DNA of 32,837 nucleotides, from positions 146,919 through 179,755 of the forward strand of contig NW_003140815.1 in assembly GCF_000003605.2 (NCBI RefSeq), written 5' to 3'. Position 1 is the first letter of the stretch. Each line of letters starts with the position of its first letter. The position numbers and the translations under genes are program-made. Shown one piece after another: positions 10,127-20,500 of the stretch. The stretch comes from Saccoglossus kowalevskii. Taxonomy: Eukaryota > Hemichordata > Enteropneusta > Harrimaniidae. Below the pieces are notes generated by a model. The model had not been told where the DNA came from and did no database searches. It saw only the letters and a list, made by a program, of their open reading frames with translations.

Positions 10127-13100
10127 GTTCCGTGATGTGTTGCCACACGACCACATCCATCCTTGTGCACAGACGCACAAAGCCGAAGAGCAAAAGTATA
10201 TAGTACATGTATTACCGAACTTTTGAACTATGGAACTAAAAATGAAACACATGATTTCATGAAAGAAGGGACAATTTAAAAAAGAAGTTATTAAAATATA
10301 ATGCACGTGTTTTCATTGCTAGAAACGCCAAGATTAAATGTTTCGTAAAAGAAAAGGCACTGTATAAAAGAAGTCATTAACAAATGTACGTGGTTCCAGT
10401 CTAGTTTTTGAAACTACAAAGTTCAACGTGTAATCAGAAACTCCTACAAACATGAACTTGTTGACAAACTTAATATTTGACAAAGTAAAAAGATGGATTA
10501 ATTTTTATTTGATCAATATTGAGTGATATCACTATTTAGTTAATTTACGTACAGCTTGAATATTCGTCCGTTTTTAGTAAAAAGAAATGTCTTGAACGTC
10601 TTTTATACCAATGTTACAAATTTCAACCTCGGCGCTGATAAAATATTTCATGGTCCTATACAAGGATTAAGTGTATTTTCAGTATTTTCGATGAAGTAAA
10701 CCAGTCCTACTGAATCGGGAAATGATAATATTGTATTTACTAAACTTTACTTGGCACTTAAGAGTGGTCATGAAGAATTGAATCAATACATTTTGAAAAT
10801 GTTTAAAACGTCGTTTTTATGTGGAGAATCGTAATATTTATTGTCCCTGGCAGCCTCGGAGACTGTTGTGTATAGTTCAAGAGTATCTGCACATAAACCA
10901 ATAATTGAAATTAGTAGTCATTAGTAAAAGGTCATTAAAATTAAATTAAATAAGAGTATCATTTTTGCCCTGAATGTCTAGTACATCACGAAAATACAAA
11001 CATGTTATGGGACCCCACAAATAGAAGTACTGGCATTCAAAGTTCATGGACCTAATGGGTTACTAAGTGCACTCACCATAGCATATGAATCCGGACACGC
11101 CAATGAAATGGGTAAATTGATTTCGTTTAGTGTAAAAGTGTGTTACTGCTGCTCACAATTTTAAATATATAAATATTTTAACATGCCGTTGAAATTATAC
11201 GTACCCTGTTTGATCGTGATGATTTTGTTTAATGTTTTAAACAAGACACGTGAAATACAAAGAGTCGAGTTAATGAACTGACTCGAATTGAACATCACTG
11301 GGATATGTCCCGATATATAAACATTGGTAGTGGCTACTTTTCCTTCTAGGGATAGGCTGGGGTAATTGATTATGCGATGCTTTTGATTTGTTGCGTCTGT
11401 ACCGATTTTCTTTGATGTAGTTGCCGATTCACACTTCGTATATTTTTACATGTCACCCGTGATGTACAAACGGCACAGATTCACTTTCACGTGGGAGACG
11501 GTCGGCCTATTTAAATTATACGCCCAGTAGAAGACGGCCATACAGATTCGGTGTTACATTTTTTCAAGTTTACAAGCATTATTTTAAGTTGCAAATTTCA
11601 GCATTTCAACATTTTCTGAGCAATTTTAAGTTCTTCAAAACAATTCCCCTGATTGCATACTGAGTCCCTCTATTTTTACTCTCCCCACCCTCAAAAGTAA
11701 TGGAACAGCCCTTGCGTGCAAAAGCGAGTGCATTCGCACCTTCTCTTCACGCCTGGCTCGGGTGGCTACCACTATTACAAGGTGGGGGTTGCGTGACATG
11801 GACAACAGTCTGTCTATCATCGCTCGCCCTACTGGTGTAAACAAGACGACCAGATAACCGTCAATAAACAACCACTGCGAAGACGAAGTTGTGGAGTTGA
11901 GACGCTGAAGAATTCTGTCGGTGCACAAATACCAGCCGTGAAACGTTTAGATTACCCAAAGATGTCGGCGGCACCAACAAAGAGATGACTTGAATTTCTC
12001 AAACTGCTAGCCCAGTTATTTGTTTTATATCTGGGATCAGCCACCCTGGGAATCGCGGATGTCGTTGACACTTCAAACGCACTGGCGTTATGGATTTCGA
12101 CTTATCATTTACTAGAAAAAACAGCACGCCATTTAATGCCGCTGTGAAAACCATTATTTTTTAACACATGTTCTACCGGATCACTGCTATTTACTATGTT
12201 TATTTTCTGTTTGTTGTTTGTTGTTGTGTGTGTATTTTTTTCGGCTCCGTCTCAGACCGGGGCATAAAGGGTTGGGATATAAGCTCTGTGATGTGGAACC
12301 AGGGATCGAGAAACGAGCCCACTGAAATACTAACATTTGATTCCAAATAAATTTGCACACTAAATACATGGTTTGGATCTTGTTACGAACCCGGCCCGCG
12401 GATAACCGTCAAAGTAGTCAATAACTAATTTGCCATGCAATATACGGGCGGGCAATAAACAGACTATGCGCCGTATATCTACATTTATCCGGCATATACT
12501 AGTACTTGAGAAACAGCTCAATTGTAACCGAAATACAGCATAATTATTATATCATATGGTAATACGATACATATTTTGATTATTGCTATACATTTCGTTA
12601 GAGCATGAAAGCAGGGCAAAAATCCGTGTTTTTGTGTATAATGGGACAAATGAAAACAATATGCGGCTCAAAGAAGCCGATGATCGAGATACTCAGAAAG
12701 CCGTTCATCATTCATCTTTCTAAGTTTAACCAATGAGTTTGTCAAATGTTCAAAGCCGGGACATGGAAATATCTGTTTGTGTTTTTTTGTTCTTCGGACA
12801 GATCGCCACTCTAGCCGCCACCTGTTCCTAGTCGGTCGCTGGACTGTAAGCATGACTTCCTTGCTCCGCCATTGTGTGAGGTCTCGCTTTGCGGCTTCGG
12901 AGGTCGACCCCTAAATGACTGGGATACTCAATCAACCGCTTGCGGCTGTCATCTCACAAACGCGGCAATCGCCGGTATTGTTTTATGATGATCCACTACT
13001 AACATTGAATGCCTCAAGACCTAATGTCTGAAACTCATCAATGAAACCTTCCAGACGTCATCTCATGAAGGCTTTCGGGTGTTTGAGCAAAACGCAACAT

Positions 13101-13528
13101 ATTTATTCTTCATGCAGCTTCTGCGATATTTTTTAAACAAGCGCGGTAATAAAACGACGATCTCCACTGAAAGCATCATCGTTCTCCCTAGACTGACTTA
13201 TGCTACAGTCAATCGGCGAAGATGTGACGTATGTACTTATTTTTACGTGCATTACACCCTTGCCGGGAGATTATCGATGGTGTCTATACAGTTCCAACCA
13301 ATGTCGATGTTTCGCAAATTCGGGTCTATAAATTTCACGTCTAGTATATTATAACGTGCAATATGTAGTAAACATAATCCTTCAATCGGTTTTGAACTTG
13401 AACGCATTATAGTTGAAATTGTACAAGACATCCTCTCTCGAAATTAGTCATCAATACACATTCTTGTTTGGTACCCTCTGTGTTTCTATCAAAATGAATC
13501 ATTGTGACGTAACTGTTTTCTCTGAAAT

Positions 13529-13635
13529 CAGTGGCGGATGCAGAATGCATTGTCGCAATGCGTTGTGGAATGTTATTTGTATGAGTAACAACGGTTTTTT
13601 GGGAGGCGCGTTCCCGCCCTCTGAATCCGGCACTG
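13529..13635. mobile_element. hAT-like MITE, about 107 bp
   Basis: Left end CAGTGGCGGATGCAGA; right end, read inverted, CAGTGCCGGATTCAGA (14 of 16 match). The ends resemble those of the element at 9972, so they may belong to related families. No clear 8-bp target duplication is seen, so the copy is either old or wrongly bounded. A 99-codon open frame on the plus strand crosses it and is not a gene. Confidence 0.5.
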
Positions 13636-14303
13636 AAACTCATACAAGTCAGCGAACAGAGCAGGTCAGTGAATTTTTCCCAGTTGATTTTCAGCCAATG
13701 AAATTATTCTAAAAGGCTTAATCGATTTTTAACAGGGTTTTATTTTGTTTTGTATATGTAAAATTAGCAACAATGTTAATTTTTTCCTTCACTAACCCAT
13801 TAAATCAGGAACCTAGTAAATACCCATGCAACACCAAAATATCTAAAATTAAATCCAGTGAAGAAAGGATAACAATGTTACTGATGTTCAAATTAAAAAA
13901 AAAGAGAGAAAACTTCAACAAATTCGTGTTTCTTTCAGCGAAAATATTATTTTCGATTTGTGAAAAACTAGGATTTAATTGTAGACACATTTGCGACCAT
14001 GTTTCGAGCCCAAATACTCGACCTTATGCATAACCCTAAAGATCACTAAGTTGTTTTTTGTGTTTTTTTAAGTTCAAGTTCTTAAAAACAATTAAACATA
14101 ACAAAAATGAACCATTGTAATGGAAATAACATAGAACAACATTTCCCCTAAAAGTTCCATACATCATGTCATGGTCACGAGAGCACGCACAACTTGGCTG
14201 CTTCAAATACGGTGAGCGCACAGGCGTGACCACGATGTTCAAGCACCTCCCACCAAAAAACATTTACAAACTACAAATACGAAATATAATCAACATTTAA
14301 ATA

Positions 14304-14342
14304 TTTTATTTATTTATTTATTCATCATTTTATATATATATA
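14304..14342. repeat. A/T simple repeat, (TTTA)n then (TA)n
   Basis: About four TTTA units, a short break, then TATATATATATA. Low-complexity sequence with no sign of function. Confidence 0.7.
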
Positions 14343-14571
14343 AGAAATTAGATCAAACACGTGATCATAAAATTAATCTATGGAGGTCATGTGATAAGAA
14401 TGATAAATATTAGTTTCTGACAGGATTTGGGGACACATCTCTTATTTCTCTTCCTACAATGGTGTGTTATCCGTCAGGTAATTGTGAAATTGGTAGACGT
14501 TGATTTGACACGAGAAATCACGTGACATCAACTGAATTAGCTAAAAAAAAAGGGCTGATTCCAATTTTGCC

Positions 14572-14603
14572 TCCCCCCCCCCGAAATTTTCCCTCCGTCA
14601 CTG
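14572..14603. mobile_element. Possible right end of a third hAT-like MITE
   Basis: Read on the minus strand from 14603 this begins CAGTGACGGAGGG and then runs into a G10 tract, like the inner G-run of the element at 9972. No matching left end is seen nearby, so it may be a truncated copy or chance. Confidence 0.22.
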
Positions 14604-15336
14604 CTTTACTAAAACTGCAAAGACAGTCACAGTGACGTATAAAAACAAGAAGAAAGTTTAAAAGTGGAAAATAATGTAGGTATTAGTTACATCTCGTTTT
14701 TAATGTACATGCGTTACCCTGTAATAATGTGCTATAATTCTCGTGTATTTGAGTCGGTCAAAATTCTAGAAATTGAAAAAAGTATTTTGTTAAGTTTTAT
14801 AACTTTTTTTTTCATTTACATTTGTAAACTGTTAACTTGTCTATATGTAACCCTGTTATATACTAGTAACCCATAAGGCATGTGTATAATGATTTTGCAC
14901 ACGGTTTTGAAGATCGGAAAAAACTACAACTAAAAGTTTTATCAGTGACAATTTTAAGAAATTGTGGAAGTCAACTGGCGAATGTTACGAAAAAATAGTT
15001 CAAATTATGGAAAGTAAGAACCATGTGACATTCGGTAGATTAGTGAGAATACGACTTGAACGACTGATAATTCATAAAGCACGATTCGTAAACTTCTTAA
15101 AAACGTGTACAGCAGTTTCAATTGTGCCCTGACTGTCAGATAAAATAAAGACTAGTATACACGACCACCGATTCATGGTTATACTGCCCTCTTCACTGAA
15201 CATGAAAGAGAAGACTTGTTGTTGGTAAACCAACAAATAAAATAACTACAAAATATATTGCTATTAACAATTGGGCAAGCATAAACATTTTAGTACTGCC
15301 GAACGCTGAAAAGTAAATACATTATAATAGATGAGT

Positions 15337-15355
15337 TCACGTGATGTACACGTGA
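15337..15355. promoter_or_regulatory. Inverted pair of E-boxes (TCACGTG-5-CACGTGA)
   Basis: Two CACGTG cores, each extended to seven bases, are arranged as a perfect inverted repeat with a 5-nt spacer. CACGTG is the class of site bound by bHLH-zipper factors such as Max, USF and MITF/TFE. It lies about 450 bp past the Tbx1/10 stop. Function is inferred only from the motif and its symmetry. Confidence 0.3.
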
Positions 15356-15525
15356 CAGCTAGGGCATCTCCTGGCTATAAAGTTAGCACCTGATATTTGG
15401 TTTGACTGTTATCGTAATGTCACCTTCAGATATGTTTATACGTGTAGTTGTATTCCGTTGTGGTTCATTCCAATATTTTTGGAAAACTCAGTATTAAATT
15501 AGTTTTTCTTTAAAGTTTCTGCTTT

Positions 15526-15531
15526 TTTAAT
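15526..15531 (-). promoter_or_regulatory. Possible poly(A) signal (ATTAAA) of Tbx1/10
   Basis: ATTAAA on the minus strand lies about 275 nt after the Tbx1/10 stop and is the first canonical-type hexamer I find downstream. No transcript evidence is available, and other AATAAA copies occur further on, around 14306. Confidence 0.25.
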
Positions 15532-15806
15532 ACTCTGAGTTAAAATAGCGTATTCTCTCAATCCGGTGTCTCAATGTATGCAATGTACTAATATTCTTTT
15601 CAGAAACACCCTCTATTCCATGTATTGATAAAACAGTCACTGAAGGTACTGTTCTTGCCAGCTAAACAACACACAAACTGGACTTTGTTTCCGGCATTTA
15701 AACTTCAGTATTAGTTGGTCCTGGACCATTAAACATGGCGACGAGAATTCAATATGGACATTAGTAGCCTCGCATTCTCCAACAAGGACTTTGACCCCGC
15801 TTATCA

Positions 15807-16246
15807 TCATCGTGTTCCATATTCCAGCGAGGTTTGTCCAAAATATCCGAGTCCATTGTATGCCGTCGCACTGCGATACGGAGTGTTTCTGTATTGCGAT
15901 ATATTCTGGGGGTACGGTGCTGTTCTATGCGTCGTCGGCGGTCGAAGGTAACAATTAGAAATGGGTCCATAATTATACTGGCTGTCATGGCGATAAGGTG
16001 CAAACCCCTGCTCTGCGCATGAGTTGTTTTGCGTGATTTGCATATTGAGTCCGCTGGTGTAGTCGGTGTTCATTGTGTTCATCGTGGTTGGTGCTGGAGG
16101 TGGCGGCGGTGGTAAAGCAGGTGGGCTTGGATTAAGATGGTTTAAGTTACCATGGTTATTGAGCATTGCACTTGAAACCGCGGTTGACATCGCTGACACT
16201 GTCGTTGCATTGACGATTGAGTCTCTTTCATCTTCTGACCGCCGAT
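15807..16246 (-). CDS. Tbx1/10: Tbx1/10 terminal coding exon (Pro/Asn/Tyr-rich tail)
   Basis: The minus-strand acceptor is cttccatag|AT; the AT completes a codon (G|AT, Asp) started in the previous exon. About 145 further residues follow to a TGA stop at 15807-15809. Contents in order: a charged start (RRSEDERDS), a Ser/Thr/Met stretch, a run [14 protein letters not shown], then an Asn- and Tyr-rich end with [20 protein letters not shown] and [13 protein letters not shown]. Such low-complexity tails are typical of T-box transactivation regions. The assignment rests on phase and on the long open frame, not on strong family conservation. Confidence 0.82.
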
Positions 16247-17481
16247 CTATGGAAGTACAGCAACAACAATGAAGTTATTTCTGGCATGCATTCGAGTATT
16301 AAACATTCAACAAAAATAACACTTCAAACTAAAGTTATGACGCGATTAATGTTCGTAAAATTATGTGTAATTTAAATTTGTGTTCAATATTCTTTACATC
16401 ATACTTTATCTGGGTCAGAACTGTTTTCTCGTGAAAGGCAGAATCTGAAAACGGTGGTGAAGGGGTTTATAACAATAAATATAAGAAACTCATCACACCA
16501 CTCGTCATAAATCATACCCATCCGCTGATCTCAACTCATCACAATTACTGTGGTGGTTATGTACATTTCACCAGTTCCAGAACGTGAAATTATTTGACTT
16601 ATTTATTACAATTTAGAGCACTATAACTTTTTCGACAGATGACATGATTTGTTGAGATTTGATATGACATAACACTAATATCAGTTCACGGAAATAAATA
16701 GTGGCATTATTCCATTTACTATCACAAGGACATGGCAAAAACTGGTGACGATGTATAATCTATACTATTTGAATTTGTTCCAATTAGCAAATGTGAATTA
16801 TGGGGTAGTTTTATACATATCCGATGGGATGATTTTACCAATGTCATGAATGGAAAGAGAAACACATGTGTTTTTACGGACAAATACATTACTCGCTCGA
16901 AACAGTAAAAGAAAATGTATTTTTTTTAAAGAATGAGTAGACCCAATACTGAAGTACAGCGTTCGCACAACGTAATAACTTGCGCACTTGAGGGGCTTCA
17001 TTTCTTCTTTTGTTTTACACTGCATAAAGTATCTTTTTACTTCGACATGAATATATCGAATTGAGATTTTGAAACGCTTGTCGAATATAATGGGCTAAAA
17101 CCGACGTCATCGTTAACACGGGAAAACATGTATTCGATTTCAAGGTCTCGTCACTATGCCATCAACTACTAACATCTCAATAGATATTACAACAGTATAC
17201 GCCAACAAAACATCTTCTGCAGATATTATTAGGACACAGGCAACACTCCCTGACAGAAGGAATTGCATAATCACAGTAATCTGCATCGAATGCCCACCCT
17301 GCCCTATACCACCCCGCCCACAGGAATAATGCTAACTCTTACCTTGTTCGACGCCGTTGCATTGTCCCCTCGGTCTCGCAACTCCAACGATTTGTAATGA
17401 ACTTGGACGATGGTGATTCCTTGGTCTAGTTCCGGGTTGACCGTGTGGCAATATTTCAACTAAACTGTGAAAAATAATAAT

Positions 17482-17536
<55 letters not shown>

Positions 17537-20500
17537 ACACAAAAATGATGAGGAATACTGAGGGCGAATGGCTAAAATACAGTTTATTCTTTAACTACTG
17601 CATTTCATGCCCAAAAACGACAGTGTGATCCTTATCTGAAATACGACAGTATATTTATTTGGACATGGCCTGTATTGTACTGCACTTTTCGCGGCATAAA
17701 TTGATAGGTTAACTGTATAACAACTCGGCATTTGATACTTGGAAAGTGCGATAAAATAGCTTACCAGTCATCCGGGTCACTGTCACGGAACCCTTTGGCA
17801 AACGGATTGCTGGCGATTTTTAGCTGTGTTATCTGTAAGAAATTACAATGTCATAAGTGATGACGTCATCAATGTCGGAGGGCAAGGCGATTTCTTTGCT
17901 GCAAACTAAGTACATATCAGCACAGCTCTGTATTGATTTGACTTTGGGATCTAATTCCTTACCATAAATTCAAGTTTACGAATAAAAGTAGACAGTTGAA
18001 CAAAATCTCTCGGTGACGAATGTGTGAAGAATGCCAGATGCGATTCCCACTTTCAACACACAGTTCACGCCCCCCGGGGTTCACGTGCGTCGTTCCAAAT
18101 GTATACAACGCCACAATATTGCTAAAACATCAGACCTAAGCATGAAAATGACTCGTTTTGACCTCTGTGGCGAGTTTTGCCGATTACACATTCGGTTATA
18201 TGAAGCAAAAACGTTTCCGCGTTTAACTTTGCATTCTCCAGGCATAGTTCCACGTACAGAGCAAGTGCCTGGCCACCAAACAAGGAATACCACTCATATT
18301 TCATAGATCAATATATCCAAACAACCGCACACATTATTTCAATATGCTTACAACTATTTGCGACTTTGTTTCTGAGTAAACAATAAACGCAGGTCCAATG
18401 TAAGACACTCTCATAAAACGTGACTTCGTCTACTAGCAGGCGACACACAGTGAACCCGGGGCAAGAATGTAGCTCACTTGTGGCTCAGGCCCCCTCTATA
18501 AATTTGATTAAAAGGTATGCCATATTCTGTTGAGAGTACCAGAGAGCTTTGTGTTGTAAGGGTTGATGAAGAGGGGTGTTTTTTTTTTCACTCCTCACAA
18601 TACGTCCCACCAGATCTGTTATTGCGTCAAAACAAACTGGAAAAGATCTGTCTCCGAAACATTTTCCATTGCTGCACCCAATCGTTCTATCTGCCAATGT
18701 GCAACGCTGATCGGTTCTTTAAAACATTTCGTTAAATCGAAACTGTAACTGTTTGCGTTAAATCGTGCAAATCGCGAAACAGATGTCCATGGCAGCGTGC
18801 CTATCCCAAGCCATCCCCCAGTGGAAGCATACTTTAGTACTTTCATGGCTTATAGAAAAAAATGAAAGTTTTCGCACAAAGATATATACTCGAAATAACT
18901 AAAGAACGCCCCACCCTACTACTCAAAGTCAAATAACGGCCTGGGTCTATTCTTCAACGAGTGTACTATATGACGATCAATTCTGCGATAGCTGTCAGCA
19001 GCCGAAAGCTCTCGTTCACTAGAAGCCGTGTTTACACATCAAAAAGTTAGTAAACACAATACAAGCAACTGGTACAATTACTCCGGAACTTTCGGACAAC
19101 TTCAAGTGAAAAATGAATGTTCTCTCCTTTCACAGTAAGATGTGGACTCTTGATCTTTTTGGCGTTGTTGTTCTTTATGAATTCACCCATCACGCCAGCA
19201 GAATGAATTCTCTCCCATCCAAGCCGTTTTCAAGAGCATAACACCTGTTTTGGCGACTGATTGAGCGAATAACCGAAATTGACGTTAAGCATGTTTGTTA
19301 GTATGTTGTTTTTTTCGTATTTTTTAAGTGAAGTCATTCTTTCTCAATGCTATCTCCGCGATCTTAATGGTCGATGTCGCTTTAATAGTAAGGTTCTCTA
19401 ATTGTTCTGCATACAGTACTTAGGCACAATACGACGCCTCGCGCTTTGTCCATGCGAGGTATTACAGGGGGTCCTTAGCGAATAGTATTTGACTATCGTC
19501 TGGTCGGTCATCCTTCCTTGACAAGTCGGGGACAAGTCACGTGTCAGTTTGGTCACTCCGCGTTTAAAATGGATGGTTCTTAATTGGACACGGTCATGTG
19601 AATGGGTATACACCCAGAAGGAAATGGTCACCGTCGAATGAATGAAGATCGTATCAGTTCTGCAGACCGGTCGGGTACAAATTCGAATGTTTGTCCTTTT
19701 TCGTGTGCTTTACTAATTATAAGGTCTATGTATCAGTATTTATGGCAGGGATGACAGATGTATCTAACAAATCAATGGGTGTAACTGCATGCAAGGGAAG
19801 CCGCTTTCATGATTTGGGGGCATTTTGTTTCTACGTGAGATCATGACGATGAAACATGCCACTAGACCCAAGTCTGAGATGGAGACGGGTCTATACTACA
19901 CATGTATGTATGTGTGTGCGTCCTTCAACAAACCAACCACTCACTAACTGGTACAATCTGTTTGCTTTGCGCCACTTTCACCTGCTTTCGGGGAAACAGA
20001 ATTGTGAACTTTTGCAAAGCAATGGACAGGCACGAGCGTCGTTAATCTTACGGCTAAACAATCGCTCCTTACGTGTAGCAAGCAATCCAAAAACACTCAC
20101 TCACTCACTCACTCACTCACTTCAATGTAATACATTACATCACGTCTCAAGAGCTGGAGAGCTCTGAAAGCGAGTCTGATCTCACCACTTCTCAATTATA
20201 CAATTCAATAAATTATTATTTTAAATTCAGTCAATTCTAGTTAGTCATTTCTTCCCTGCAAGCTTTGGCTGGACGAGTCTTGTGCGCGTGCTTTCGTATT
20301 AGTGCATCGCGTTACCTGGATAGTCGGCGTGGACGGCTGATATGTACGACACCGACCGCATTCTTTTCACGGGCACTCCACGTTTAATACACTCAACAAG
20401 AACATCATAACAACCCGTCACGACTTAGAAGTCTCCGAGTGACAATGAATAATCATGCTTAAGTTGTGTCGAGAAGTTCTTTTCATCGACAAAAGGGCGC

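Larger units (their letters stand above)
5011..15806. other. Gene-free stretch between the convergent LRR and Tbx1/10 genes
   Basis: About 10.8 kb without a recognisable coding region on either strand. Open frames here are short (102 codons or fewer), match no family I recognise, and lack convincing splice context. Contents that can be named are the hAT-type MITE at 9972-10126, the MITE at 13529-13635, a MITE right end near 14603, A/T-rich simple sequence at 14304-14342, and a paired E-box at 15337-15355. As the 3' flank of a developmental regulator it may hold enhancers, which cannot be seen without comparison to related genomes. Confidence 0.6.

Noticed and set aside
11635-11928. 97-codon minus-strand frame in a less AT-rich patch
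   Set aside because: No domain recognised; local base composition can account for the lack of stops.
15754-16272. Open frames on the plus strand and a second minus frame over this span
   Set aside because: They lie opposite to or out of frame with the Tbx1/10 terminal exon, whose phase and acceptor fit the gene.
18031-18306. 91-codon plus-strand frame in a Tbx1/10 intron
   Set aside because: Two minus-strand frames overlap it almost fully, a sign of local composition rather than coding; no family recognised.
19856-20167. 103-codon plus-strand frame
   Set aside because: It passes through the (CACT)7 microsatellite and has no recognisable domain.
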